Shown: positions 1 to 8,226 of the stretch, piece by piece
Numbering within the stretch: the stretch's first letter is position 1
How the letters are laid out: each line of letters starts with the position of its first letter
Assembly (NCBI GenBank): GCA_963720775.1
Contig: CAVRGR010000006.1
Coordinates: 558,001 to 622,000 of the forward strand
Length of the DNA: 64,000 nucleotides
Source of the DNA: JAENVT01 sp963720775
Lineage (GTDB): Bacteria; Actinomycetota; Acidimicrobiia; Acidimicrobiales; Ilumatobacteraceae
Reading direction: 5' to 3'
Notes under the pieces: generated by a model
Databases searched by the model: none
What the model was told of the DNA's origin: nothing
The model's input: only the letters and a program-made list of their open reading frames with translations
Program-made: the position numbers and the translations under genes

Positions 1-1095
1 GTCGTACTGGTGCAAGCCGCAAGCTTGGGCGACCACCTGCTGGTCGTGTCCAGCGAGGCGGCAGTCGACACGGTGGAGCTCTGGGATACCGACGGCACGA
101 TCCGAGGCACGATCGACGGGTTCCATCTGATCAGCGTTCAGTCGCTCGACACCGACGCTGACGTTGCGTTCTTGTCGGTGGCCTCGTTCGACGCACCTCC
201 CTCCCTGTATCGATTGGAGTCGGGTCGGGTCGAGCAATGGTCGCCACCGCCGCACACTTCAGTGGTCCCGCCGATGACGGTCACACAGATGGTCTATCCA
301 TCGGTCGACGGAACCGAGATCGGTCTCTTCGTCATGCATCGCGCCGATGTCGAGCCTTCGCCGTCGACACCGTTGGTGCTCACCGGCTACGGCGGGTTCT
401 CCATCTCCGAAACGCCGTCGTGGGTGGTCAGGGCTGCAGCATGGTGTGCGGCCGGCGGCGTGTTCGCCGTTGCCGGTCTTCGCGGTGGTCACGAGCACGG
501 CGAGGCGTGGCATCGCGCCGGCCGCCGCGGCAACAAGCAGAACGTGTTCGACGACTTCCACGCTGCCGGCGATTGGCTGGTGACACGCGGGTTGACGTCG
601 CCCAACCTGCTGGCCATCGAAGGAGGATCCAACGGCGGCCTGTTGATGGGCGCGGCCATCACCCAACGACCGGATCTCGCCAGGGCCGTGCACTGCGCCG
701 TACCACTGCTCGACATGATCCGCTTTCCACAGTTTCTCATCGCCCGTCTGTGGACCGACGAGTACGGCGATCCCGGTATCGCCGACGAGTTCGCCTGGTT
801 GCACGCCTACTCGCCGTATCACCGCGTCGTCGACGGAACGGCGTACCCGGCGGTGCTGTTCACCACCGCCGAAGGCGACTCGCGCGTCGACCCGCTGCAC
901 GCCCGCAAGATGGCGGCGGCGCTCACCTGGGCCGGCTCGGGTCAGAACGAGCGACCGGTGTTGTTGCGCCAGGGCGGGCGCAGCGGGCATGGGCAAGGCA
1001 AGCCGGCGAGCATGCGCGTACGAGACGACGCCGACGTGCTGGCGTTCTTCAGCTGGCAACTAGGTGTCGAGACGTTGCTCGACACCCACTTGTAG
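1..1095 (+). CDS. Prolyl oligopeptidase family protein, C-terminal part (5' end outside window)
   Basis: The reading frame is open from the first base, so the gene starts upstream and only the last ~365 residues are seen. These cover the end of the beta-propeller and the whole alpha/beta hydrolase domain of a serine peptidase of family S9A. The nucleophile elbow is GGSNGGLL (codons near 625-648). The acid is likely Asp in DSRVDPLHARKM (near 880-910) and the base is His in SGHGQGKP (near 985). The order nucleophile-acid-base and the tyrosine-rich oxyanion side (TGYGGF near 385) match prolyl oligopeptidases, which cut short peptides after proline in the cytoplasm. It ends 11 bp before the next gene on the same strand, which is functionally unrelated. 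Exact substrate is not visible. Confidence 0.9.
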   Translation, partial: VVLVQAASLGDHLLVVSSEAAVDTVELWDTDGTIRGTIDGFHLISVQSLDTDADVAFLSVASFDAPPSLYRLESGRVEQWSPPPHTSVVPPMTVTQMVYPSVDGTEIGLFVMHRADVEPSPSTPLVLTGYGGFSISETPSWVVRAAAWCAAGGVFAVAGLRGGHEHGEAWHRAGRRGNKQNVFDDFHAAGDWLVTRGLTSPNLLAIEGGSNGGLLMGAAITQRPDLARAVHCAVPLLDMIRFPQFLIARLWTDEYGDPGIADEFAWLHAYSPYHRVVDGTAYPAVLFTTAEGDSRVDPLHARKMAAALTWAGSGQNERPVLLRQGGRSGHGQGKPASMRVRDDADVLAFFSWQLGVETLLDTHL

Positions 1096-1106
1096 CCTGA
1101 ACGTCC

Positions 1107-1814
1107 ATGCCCCGCCGACATCTGGTGCTCGTTCGCGCGTTGGCCGGCATCGTTGCGCTCGCCTGCATCGCGCAATGTGGCGGATCATCCGCGTCGAAGG
1201 CTGCAGCCGCGACGACCACTGTTCCCTCTGTGACAGTCGTCGACGAGACCTCGGTGGCTCCCGAGATCTCGAGCGTCGACACATCGGTCGTCGACACGTC
1301 GGCGCCCGCCGCCACGACATCGACGACGATTGCGCCGACGACCACCACCACACTCCCGGAGCCGACGACCACCACCACTCCGGCACCGGTCATCGATCCC
1401 AACTGTCCGGCTACTCCTCATGGGGCAGTGATCGACCGCGATCGGCAGCGTGCCTGGCTGTGCGACAACGGAGTCGCCCTGCCGGAGTTCGTCATCACCA
1501 CGGCGATCGACCAGCCCGACCCCGGCACCTATCCCGTCTACAGCAAGAGCATGCACGCCTCGTCGAGGCTCGGCGGCCACTACAGCACGATGACGCACTT
1601 CGTGGCATTCGCCCGCGGCAAGAAGACCGGAGCGAGAGTGGCCTTCCACACGGTGCCCGTTCTGCGCAACGGCGAGTACGTGCAGCCGCTCGAATCAGTG
1701 GGGACCGAGGAACACCACGGCGATTCCGCCGGCTGCATCAGAGTGCTGCCGGAAGAGGGTCAAGTCGTGTGGGACTGGCTGCAGATCGGCGACGAAGTGC
1801 AAGTGATCACCTGA
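1107..1814 (+). CDS. Secreted L,D-transpeptidase (YkuD domain)
   Basis: A 235-residue exported protein. The N-terminus has Arg residues and a hydrophobic run ending near a Cys (LACIAQC), so it is either a secreted protein or an atypical lipoprotein. A Thr/Pro/Val-rich linker (~30-105) probably spans the cell wall. The YkuD domain follows: ATPHGAVIDRDRQRAWL is the usual first strand, and the catalytic motif is HHGDSAGCIRV with Cys near residue 210 and His near 204. This family makes 3-3 peptidoglycan cross-links or attaches proteins to the wall. The ATG at 1107 is the first in frame and gives a complete signal sequence. It converges tail to tail with the nuclease gene, with stops next to each other. 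Confidence 0.88.
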   Translation: MPRRHLVLVRALAGIVALACIAQCGGSSASKAAAATTTVPSVTVVDETSVAPEISSVDTSVVDTSAPAATTSTTIAPTTTTTLPEPTTTTTPAPVIDPNCPATPHGAVIDRDRQRAWLCDNGVALPEFVITTAIDQPDPGTYPVYSKSMHASSRLGGHYSTMTHFVAFARGKKTGARVAFHTVPVLRNGEYVQPLESVGTEEHHGDSAGCIRVLPEEGQVVWDWLQIGDEVQVIT

Positions 1815-2747
1815 TCACGACTCGATCTCGTCGTCGCCACCGCGCAGGTACACCTGCCCCTCGTCGCACTCCTCGCGATACGGGCACCACCGGCACGACA
1901 CGCCAGGCTTCTTGATCGCCGGGTCGCCTTCGACCTGCAGTTGGATCAGGCGGTGGATGCCATCGAGCGTGCGGCGCAAGGCCGTGCGCAGCACACCCTC
2001 GGTCACGTCTTCGACGATGGGTTGTGCCGAATCGAGGTAGAAGGTGGCCAGCTTTCGCGGCGGCACATCGCGTACCAACGTCTCGACCAGAGCGTAGAAA
2101 CGCAGGTCCTCGCGGTGACGCTGACTGACCCGGCCCGTCTTGAGGTCGATGATCACCTTGCGGCTCTCCCGGCCCTGCGGCTTGCCCATGACGAGGTCGA
2201 CTCGGGCGCGGAGCAGGATCGGATGGTCGAGCGGCCACTGTGCAGCAGCTTCGGTGGCCGGGTTGCTACGAACGTCGAGCGGTGGAAAGCATTCGGAGAA
2301 CTTGCTGACTCGCTCGACCGCTTTGCCGCGGAGGTCGGCTTCGTCGCCCGGTGACAGGGCAGCGATCCAGCGCCCGAAGTCGCGCTCCTCGTCGCCGAGG
2401 CGGGCCAGTGCTTCGTCTACGAGCTCGCGTGGGCTGGGCTCGCCTCGCCAGTTGAGCATCAACTGGATCGCCTTGTGGGCCACCTGGCCATGAGCACGCG
2501 CTGGCGTCCACTCGAAGTCGTCAGGCGCCAGGAAGTGCACCTCGCAGTCGTGCACGCTGCTGAGTGTGTGCTTGGTGATGAACAGGGTTTGGCCATCGAG
2601 CCGGTCGGTGAAATGAGCGAAGGCCTCGTTGGCCTGGTCGCGCAAGTCGTCGATCAGTGCGCTGTCGAACACCGTGGGCTCGCCCGATCGCCGCAGCAAC
2701 GCCAGCGTGCGCTGCTGCGCCGGGTTGAGCTGGGCGAGATCCTCCAC
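1815..2747 (-). CDS. RecB/Cas4-like PD-(D/E)XK nuclease family protein
   Basis: The C-terminal half carries a nuclease-like core: LRARVDLVMG (Asp), then KVIIDLKTGR (Asp-x-Lys of the D/E-X-K motif), then Q/H-rich helix RHREDLRFYALV. It ends with a cysteine cluster, CRWCPYREEC, like the Fe-S or zinc knuckle seen in RecB-, AddB- and Cas4-type nucleases. An N-terminal region of ~120 residues is not assigned. No helicase or cas gene lies nearby, so a CRISPR role is not supported. I chose the GTG at 2747 because VEDLAQLNPAQQ looks like a natural start; an ATG at 2798 in the same frame would leave only 16 bp to the divergent gene. Members of this group act in DNA repair, but this one has no assigned substrate. 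Confidence 0.8.
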   Translation of the reverse strand: MEDLAQLNPAQQRTLALLRRSGEPTVFDSALIDDLRDQANEAFAHFTDRLDGQTLFITKHTLSSVHDCEVHFLAPDDFEWTPARAHGQVAHKAIQLMLNWRGEPSPRELVDEALARLGDEERDFGRWIAALSPGDEADLRGKAVERVSKFSECFPPLDVRSNPATEAAAQWPLDHPILLRARVDLVMGKPQGRESRKVIIDLKTGRVSQRHREDLRFYALVETLVRDVPPRKLATFYLDSAQPIVEDVTEGVLRTALRRTLDGIHRLIQLQVEGDPAIKKPGVSCRWCPYREECDEGQVYLRGGDDEIES

Positions 2748-2814
2748 AACTGTCGAGACTAACGAAGGGGTGCCACATCGAGCCCGTGTAACACCCATGC
2801 GCGACACTGACCAC

Positions 2815-3135
2815 ATGCCCGTCAGCAACACCTCCCTCGACTTCGCCCACGCCGCCCGCACCATCGGCCGTGAGGTTCGTCGTCGGGGTTTGGTCGCTCC
2901 GGGCTATCGCTGCCCGCCGCGCATCGCGGGTGTCGACCGTTCCCTACGTCGTGTCGCGAATGGGGCGGTGGTCGCTGTTCAGCTCAAGGGGCGCCCATGG
3001 GCGGCAATCGTCGGCGACATGATCGAGGGCGTCATCGTCACCAACCAGTTGCAGCCACCCAGTTCCGACCGTTTGCGTTCCGAGCTCTGGCAGGCGCTGG
3101 GGTTCGAGGCTCGCCGGTTGCGGCCGGTCGCCTAG
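2815..3135 (+). CDS. Small conserved basic protein of unknown function
   Basis: A 106-residue basic protein with no signal peptide or membrane segment. Notable segments are HAARTIGREVRRRGL, GYRCPPR and a hydrophobic strand pair GAVVAVQLKGRPWAAIVGDMIEGVIV followed by a C-terminal helix. I do not recognise the family. The real coding strand is supported by its divergent position to the nuclease gene, a sensible length and a stop that overlaps the stop of the convergent lipoprotein gene by 3 bases. ATG 2815 is preferred; ATG 2797 in the same frame is possible. Its divergent pairing with a RecB-like nuclease might mean a shared DNA-related role, but that is only a guess. Confidence 0.6.
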   Translation: MPVSNTSLDFAHAARTIGREVRRRGLVAPGYRCPPRIAGVDRSLRRVANGAVVAVQLKGRPWAAIVGDMIEGVIVTNQLQPPSSDRLRSELWQALGFEARRLRPVA

Positions 3136-5120
3136 ACGGGAACTGCAATCACCCAGACCACGGTGGTGTTGGGCGGAATCTCCGACTTGGTGCTCTGCAG
3201 CTGCTTGTCATCGAAGGCCTTCGGGCCCAGGGCGACCACGATCACTGCTCGGCCCGAGAAGTCGACGTACCCGCCCTGCGAGACGTCGTCGAACGGGAGC
3301 ACCTGTGGCGGGTCGAACTTCTGGAAGCCGTCGCCCAGCAACGCATCGTTGTACGCGGCAACAGCGTCTCTTGCACTCATCGATGTGGTGCGCATCTCAC
3401 TGAACACTTGGGTCGGTTCGGCCAGCAGCGCGGCCAGCGCCGGCAGGGAAGCCACATCGGACATCCCGTCGGGTACCGGAAGATCGTCCCACCAGTCGGG
3501 CTTCTCGACGATCGGATCGGGGTTGCACACCTTGTTGGGGTCGGGCAAGGTCAGATCGGTCAGCAACGACGCTTCGATGTCGGTCACGCACGTGCTCACC
3601 AGCAACTGACCGTGGCCCTCGCCCGTGTACGTCACCAGTCGTGCGTTCGGTCCCAGCTCCCGGGTCATCTTCTGTGCCCAGCGAATTGGCGTTGCCGGGT
3701 CGTTGGTGCCTCCGACCACGACGATCGGGGCATCGCCCGCATACGACAGAGCCACAGGGTCGACCTTGCCGACGAGCTTGGTGCAGTCGTCGACCTGCGT
3801 GGTCAGGTCCTTGGCAGTGATGTCCTTGCCGAACCTGGGCGCAGCTGCCCGCAGCGTTGCCGCCAGTCCTTCGGGATCTGCTGGGGACTGCGGCTCGATG
3901 CCACTCGCGCACTGGATGACGGGGAACGATTGGAACAACGTGTCGAACGTCCCGTCTTCGTTGCGCCCGTTGTACGAGTCGGCCAGCGCGAATATGCCGG
4001 TGGGGTCGCCCTTCTCCGCGTCGGCCAACGCCTTGGCGAGCACCGGCCAGTCGCTCTTGCTGTACAACGCTGCGGTAGTGGCTCCCTCCATCACGGCGTT
4101 GTTGGCGACGCGCCCATCGGATCCGGTGATCGGTTTGTCGTCGAGTTGTTGCTTCAGGGCATCCCACCGTGCACCGACGTCGGGTGCGCCGAAGTCGCAC
4201 GCCGGTCCGGTCTGGCACCAGGCGACCCAGTTGTTGAACGCTCCCTCGAACCCCACCAGTTGGGTTTCGAACTGCTGTTCCACGGAGTCACCGTTCGGCT
4301 CGTACGCAGAGTCGAGCACCATGGCCCGCACGCGGTCGGGATACAGGGTTGCGTAGGTGGCGCCCAGGTACGTGCCGTAGGAGATCCCCAGGTAGGAGAT
4401 CTGGTCGTCGCCGAGAGCCTCGCGAATGGCGTCCATGTCGTGAGCTGTGTTCGCTGTGGAATAGAAGCGCAACGTGTCGCCGTACTTCTGCTTGCAGCCG
4501 TCGATGAACCCCGTGTCGGCCTCGTCCTTCAACGCTTGTTCTTCCGGTGTGTCGGGGGTTTCGTCGACGTAGAGGTGAGCGTCTTCGAATGCGTCGGTCA
4601 CGCAGCGGATGCCACCTGAACGATCGACGCCTCGTGGATCGAAGCCGATGAGGTCGAAGTTGTCGAGGCCGAGTGCCGAGGCGATGGATGATCCGCTGAA
4701 GGCGATCGGGTCGAAGCCGGACCCTCCTGGTCCTCCCGGGTTGAACAGCACGGCGCCATGGCGGCTGCCAGAGGCCGGCAGGCGGACGAGGGCCATGTCG
4801 ATGCTGTCGCCGGTCGGGTCGTCGTAGTCGAGGGGGACCGTCAGGGTGGTGCACTGCAGCTTCGGATCCTCGGCGCTGGGGTCGTGGCAGGGTCCCCAGT
4901 CGAGGGTGCCGGTATCGACGGTGCTGCCGGTCGGACCGGTGGTGTCGTCCGGTCCCGTCGTGTCGCTCGGGCCCGTGTCGGTCGTTCGATCCGACGTGAC
5001 CGGAACACTCGCGATGGCGTCAGCCTCCTTGCTGTGCACGTCGTTCGTTGTGGTGCACGAAGCGAGGATCGCCAGGGTGGCCAGGGTCGCCAACGCGAGT
5101 GATCGACATCCGGGCCGCAT
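3132..5120 (-). CDS. S33-type alpha/beta hydrolase lipoprotein (tripeptidyl aminopeptidase-like)
   Basis: A 662-residue lipoprotein: signal peptide LALATLATLAILASC with lipobox LASC, then a Ser/Thr/Asp/Gly-rich spacer (~25-75). The hydrolase domain has the oxyanion motif NPGGPGGSG, the nucleophile elbow GISYGTYLG, Asp in VVGGTNDPATPIRW and His in EGHGQLL, followed by the TAP-like C-terminal region with Cys residues. This matches actinobacterial exported tripeptidyl aminopeptidases and their relatives, which release tripeptides or act as amidases at the cell surface. About 130 residues after the usual end form an extra domain (from about DVASLPALAALL to the C-terminus). ATG 5120 was chosen because it starts a perfect lipoprotein signal; the frame stays open upstream but that part is antisense to the AlkB gene. 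Confidence 0.88.
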   Translation of the reverse strand: MRPGCRSLALATLATLAILASCTTTNDVHSKEADAIASVPVTSDRTTDTGPSDTTGPDDTTGPTGSTVDTGTLDWGPCHDPSAEDPKLQCTTLTVPLDYDDPTGDSIDMALVRLPASGSRHGAVLFNPGGPGGSGFDPIAFSGSSIASALGLDNFDLIGFDPRGVDRSGGIRCVTDAFEDAHLYVDETPDTPEEQALKDEADTGFIDGCKQKYGDTLRFYSTANTAHDMDAIREALGDDQISYLGISYGTYLGATYATLYPDRVRAMVLDSAYEPNGDSVEQQFETQLVGFEGAFNNWVAWCQTGPACDFGAPDVGARWDALKQQLDDKPITGSDGRVANNAVMEGATTAALYSKSDWPVLAKALADAEKGDPTGIFALADSYNGRNEDGTFDTLFQSFPVIQCASGIEPQSPADPEGLAATLRAAAPRFGKDITAKDLTTQVDDCTKLVGKVDPVALSYAGDAPIVVVGGTNDPATPIRWAQKMTRELGPNARLVTYTGEGHGQLLVSTCVTDIEASLLTDLTLPDPNKVCNPDPIVEKPDWWDDLPVPDGMSDVASLPALAALLAEPTQVFSEMRTTSMSARDAVAAYNDALLGDGFQKFDPPQVLPFDDVSQGGYVDFSGRAVIVVALGPKAFDDKQLQSTKSEIPPNTTVVWVIAVPV

Positions 5121-5201
5121 GGATCGCCACGCTAGGTCACGTCGTACGGCTGGGTGCGGCGGCTTCGGCACCGATCGGGTCGTTGGGACAAGACTGGGAG
5201 G

Positions 5202-5903
5202 GTGACCGCACCTTCCGACGGGCTGCACATCGATCGTCACACGGCAGTCGAACGCGTGTCGTTGCCGCCCACATCGTGGGTCGAGGTGATGCCAGGCTTC
5301 ATTCGACGGGCGGAGGCGACGTTCAGGGAGTTGCACGACTTGTTGACGTGGCAGCAAACCGAGGTGCTCCGCTACGACCGCTACGTGCCGGAACGGCGTC
5401 TCGGTTCCGCGGTGCGAGCCGACGCGCATCCGACGCTTCGCCAGGTCGACCTCCACCTGCGGTCGCGGTTCCGGGTGGCGTTCACCGGTGTGGCCGCGAT
5501 CCTCTACCGCAACGGTGAGGACTTCCAGGGTCTGCACAGCGATCGGGAGATGCGCTGGCTCGACGAGACCTTGATCGCCATCGTGGTGCTCGGGCAGCGA
5601 CGCCCGTTCGTCTTGCGCCGGCGTGCGGCCGGCGGAGTGCCCGTCGAACGTGTGCCTTCGGGCTCCGACCCCGGCGACATCGTGCTGATGCCCGGCGAAG
5701 GCGACATGCTGGTGATGGGCGGGGCGTGCCAGCGCGAATGGCTGCACGGAGTGCCGCAGGCGTCGACGGATCAGCCGCGCATCTCGTTGACGTGGCGTTG
5801 GACCAGCCGCCGCGGCCGTCCCGACACGAACCCGACCTATTACGACGGCCGACAGTTCAGTGATGGGCCGCGCCGCCCGGGTTCGCGAACCCCGTCACCC
5901 TGA
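5202..5903 (+). CDS. AlkB-like 2-oxoglutarate/Fe(II)-dependent dioxygenase
   Basis: A 233-residue protein of the AlkB fold. The iron ligands are visible as HSD (His112, Asp114) in LYRNGEDFQGLHSDRE and His182 in EWLHGVP; the 2-oxoglutarate-binding Arg lies in QPRISLTWRW (Arg193). AlkB proteins remove alkyl groups oxidatively from DNA or RNA bases (1-methyladenine, 3-methylcytosine) in the cytoplasm. GTG 5202 has a GGGAGG tract directly upstream but with almost no spacing, so the upstream GTG at 5154 or the internal ATG at 5289 cannot be fully excluded. It is transcribed divergently from the lipoprotein gene. A long inverted repeat follows its stop codon. Confidence 0.88.
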   Translation: MTAPSDGLHIDRHTAVERVSLPPTSWVEVMPGFIRRAEATFRELHDLLTWQQTEVLRYDRYVPERRLGSAVRADAHPTLRQVDLHLRSRFRVAFTGVAAILYRNGEDFQGLHSDREMRWLDETLIAIVVLGQRRPFVLRRRAAGGVPVERVPSGSDPGDIVLMPGEGDMLVMGGACQREWLHGVPQASTDQPRISLTWRWTSRRGRPDTNPTYYDGRQFSDGPRRPGSRTPSP

Positions 5904-5904
5904 C

Positions 5905-5965
5905 GATCTGGGCGCCACCCGCGTCTCACCGCCGCAGGTCCGCTGAAATCGTTGGCGCCCAGATC
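5905..5965. repeat. Hairpin-forming inverted repeat, copy 1
   Basis: Perfect 13-bp arms GATCTGGGCGCCA (5905-5917) and TGGCGCCCAGATC (5953-5965) are separated by 35 bases. It begins right after the alkB stop. There is no T-tract, so it is not a classical intrinsic terminator. A similar element lies at 37002-37059. Confidence 0.7.
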
Positions 5966-6020
5966 TCGACAACCACGGACCAGTGGCGCTCACCGATTGA
6001 ATAGCGTGGTGGTTGCACCC

Positions 6021-6104
6021 GCCCGGGTGGTGGAATTGGCAGACACGGGGGGCTTAAACCCTCCTGTACGAAAGTACGTACGGGTTCGAATCCCGTCCTG
6101 GGCA
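6021..6104 (+). tRNA. tRNA-Leu (anticodon TAA), integration site
   Basis: Full class II tRNA of 84 nt. Acceptor stem is GCCCGGG (6021-6027) with CCTGGGC (6097-6103) and discriminator A; the pairing has one G-U at position 5:68. The anticodon loop CTTAAAC (6053-6059) gives TAA, reading UUA. There is a long variable arm (GTACGAAAGTAC region) and a T-arm ACGGG-TTCGAAT-CCCGT. No CCA is encoded in full. A broken integrase begins 90 bp downstream, and two further copies of the 3' half of a tRNA-Leu lie at 9861 and 15181, so the gene is the target of mobile elements. Confidence 0.95.
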
Positions 6105-6194
6105 CCGGTGTTGAGCAGCGGCTTTCTGAATTCAGCGCACATGGCTGTTGGCGGATGCGCACATCGTGTGCACAGAGTTGGGTATCGTGGCGCG

Positions 6195-7325
6195 ATGACC
6201 GGTTCTGTGAAGCGGCGCAGCGGCGGGTGGGCTTTCCGTGTCGATGTCGGCGCGGATCCAGCGACGGGTCGGCGCTGCCAGGTCTCCAAGCAGGGCTTCG
6301 CAACGAAGCGCGCTGCCGAGGAGGCGATGGCAGAGCGTGCTCCGCACGCGACGGCCGGCACGGTCGCGTGCTGCCCCGCCGACGTGGTCGGTGCGGGAGT
6401 TCATGGAGCAGTGGCTCGACGGTGAGGCGACCCGCGTCTCGGTGGCGACACTTCGCACCTACCGGATTGCCATCGGACGTGTGGTGAAGATGCTCGGCGA
6501 GATCCCGCTGTCGCGCCTGTCGGGCAACGACGTCGTTGCGTGGCAGGACAATCTTCTCCACCCGGACAACAGCGGGCGTGGGTTGTCGCCGGCGACGGTG
6601 CGCAACACCCGAGCGGTGCTCCACAAGGCGTTGTCGGATGCGGTGCGGCTCGAGTTGTTGGACCGCAATCCGGTCGCCGCGAACTGAACCGCCAGCGAAC
6701 GTTGCCCGCAAGACGACTGTGGTGTGGACGGCGGACGAGGTGCGCCGCTTCCTCGACCACGTTCACGGGCATCGGCTCTCGCTGGCGTTTCAGCTGTTGG
6801 CCACCACTGGCATGCGTCGCGGTGAACTGCTCGGGCTGCGCTGGGGTGACGTCGACTGGGAACGTGGAGCGCTGTCGGTGGTCCGCTCGCTCGGGTTGGT
6901 CGACGGTGAACTCGTCACCTCGACAACCAAGACCACGACCTCGCGGCGGCTGCTGTTCCTCGACAGCGTCACCCTCGATCACCTCCGCTCCGATTTCGAG
7001 CGTGCGATCGCGGCAGGCGTGGCCGGTGTCGGTGATCCGTTGATCGCCGGCCGTCACGGCGGGCTGGTGCACCCGGACTCGTTCTCCAACACCTTCGACC
7101 GGCTGCGTTGCCACTGCCGGTGTGCCCCGTATCCGTCTGCACGACCTGCGACACACGTACGCGACGTTGGCGCTCCACGCCGGCATGCACCCCGTTGTGC
7201 TCGCCGAACGCCTCGGACACTCCACCGTCGCCACCACCATGGACCTCTACGCCCACGTCACCCCAGCGATCTCCCGCGACGGCGCCGACGTCGTGGCCTC
7301 GATCCTCTTTGAGCCGCTCCGGTGA
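6195..7325 (+). pseudogene. Tyrosine recombinase/integrase, multiply frameshifted
   Basis: Four consecutive pieces in changing frames rebuild one ~375-residue phage-type integrase. The piece from 6195 holds the N-terminal arm-binding domain (GSVKRRSGGWAFRVD, SKQGFATKRAAEEAM). The piece to 6687 holds the SAM-like core-binding domain (VREFMEQWLDGEATRVSV). The piece from ~6690 to ~7120 holds the first catalytic part with the Arg box (TTGMRRGELLGLRWGD). The last piece to 7325 holds HDLRHTYATL and the nucleophile box LGHSTVATTMDLYAHV. All catalytic residues are readable, but three frame changes, each equal to one added base, and a stop at 6687 make it inactive unless the sequence has errors. It sits just downstream of tRNA-Leu, as expected for the enzyme that used that tRNA as attB. 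Confidence 0.88.
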
Positions 7326-7353
7326 GCGGGACGTGCACGTGGGGGGTGGTGGC

Positions 7354-7735
7354 ATGCGAATCGTTCGATCTCAGCTCTTCCTCGACAGCTTCCGGGCCTT
7401 GCAGCAGGCTGACGCAGCCTTGTTCGAGGTGGTGGCCGCTGACCTGCGCTACTTGCTCGAGCGTCGCCGAGCCGCGCAGCTCCCGCAGGTTCGCTTCGGC
7501 ATCGTGCAGTCAGCGTTCCCTGAGCGTCATGGGTGAGGTTCGCAGTCACATCCCGGGGGAGCCGGCGTTCGTGCGCACCTTGTTCGTGATGCCCGATGAC
7601 GAGACGTTGTGCGCGCTGCTGGTCATGGGCGACAAGAACACCGCCGACGGGGCGCAAGGCAACGCCTGGTACGACAGAGCGGTCCCGATCGCGGACGAGA
7701 TCTGGCGAGCGATCGTGGCCGCAGAACAGCAATGA
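7354..7735 (+). pseudogene. RelE/HigB (Gp49-like) toxin, frameshifted
   Basis: The first ~58 residues (from MRIVRSQLFLDSFRAL) lie in one frame ending at 7536. The second half (MGEVRSHIPGEPAFVRTLFV to IVAAEQQ) lies in the next frame and ends at 7735. Joined, they make a ~125-residue toxin of the phage Gp49/HigB type, recognised by the sequence around RSHIPGE, a core ending LLVMGDKN and the closing WYDRAVPIADEIW. These toxins are mRNA-cleaving RelE-fold enzymes. The gene precedes an intact helix-turn-helix antitoxin, the usual order in this group. The lesion near 7520-7535 equals one extra base. Confidence 0.75.
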
Positions 7736-7746
7736 CCGTTGCACCC

Positions 7747-7768
7747 GACTTTATGTGCAGCTAAAGTC
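7747..7768. promoter_or_regulatory. Inverted repeat upstream of the antitoxin gene (probable operator)
   Basis: GACTTTA (7747-7753) and TAAAGTC (7762-7768) form a perfect 7-bp dyad with an 8-base spacer, ending 5 bp before the antitoxin ATG. Autorepression by the HTH antitoxin is the usual regulation in such modules; binding here is inferred. Confidence 0.6.
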
Positions 7769-7773
7769 TTGGT

Positions 7774-8118
7774 ATGGCCAAGGCATCGGCACCGATCGAC
7801 ACACGCTTCGACGTCGTCGACGATCTACTCGACGGACTGGACGTACCCGACGACCAGATGGCTCGCATCAACGTGCACCTCGCTCGTCTGCTCGCCGATG
7901 ACGATGTGTTGCGGGCGGTCCGGCTCGAATGCGGTGTCGCCCAGAAGGCAGTTGCTGCCGATCTCGGCGTCACCGCGTCGGCCATCGCCCAGTTGGAGGC
8001 CCGCTCGCTCGACACCGTGCAACTCGGCACCGTTCGCCGCTACTTCGAAGCCCTCGGCTACGAACTCACCGTGAGCCTCAGCCCACTCAAGGCATCGTCC
8101 CGACGCGACCGCCGGTAG
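7774..8118 (+). CDS. XRE-family antitoxin
   Basis: A 114-residue protein with a Cro/C1-type helix-turn-helix in the C-terminal half: CGVAQKAVAADLGVTASAIAQLE, with the recognition helix around VTASAIAQLEARS. An acidic N-terminus (about residues 10-45) would bind and cover the toxin. It follows the toxin remnant by 38 bp, and that gap contains a perfect dyad. Such antitoxins neutralise HigB/Gp49-type toxins and repress their own operon. Here the antitoxin is intact while the toxin is broken, a common state of decaying modules. It lies inside the tRNA-Leu island. Confidence 0.85.
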   Translation: MAKASAPIDTRFDVVDDLLDGLDVPDDQMARINVHLARLLADDDVLRAVRLECGVAQKAVAADLGVTASAIAQLEARSLDTVQLGTVRRYFEALGYELTVSLSPLKASSRRDRR

Positions 8119-8226
8119 AAGACTGGTCGCCGGCAAGCGAGTGTGCCGGCTCCCCTCGTGGTTGTCGCTCCGGCGAGAGGCCCAACGACTCTGGTCTCCT
8201 GACTCATCCAGGCGCACGATTCGCGT

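Noticed and set aside
1815..2747. Cas4-like nuclease as sign of a CRISPR system
   Set aside because: No repeat-spacer array and no other cas gene anywhere in the window.
2997..4619. 540-codon open frame on the plus strand
   Set aside because: Antisense shadow of the S33-type lipoprotein gene; no family motif and Arg/His/Val-rich content typical of antisense reading in GC-rich DNA.
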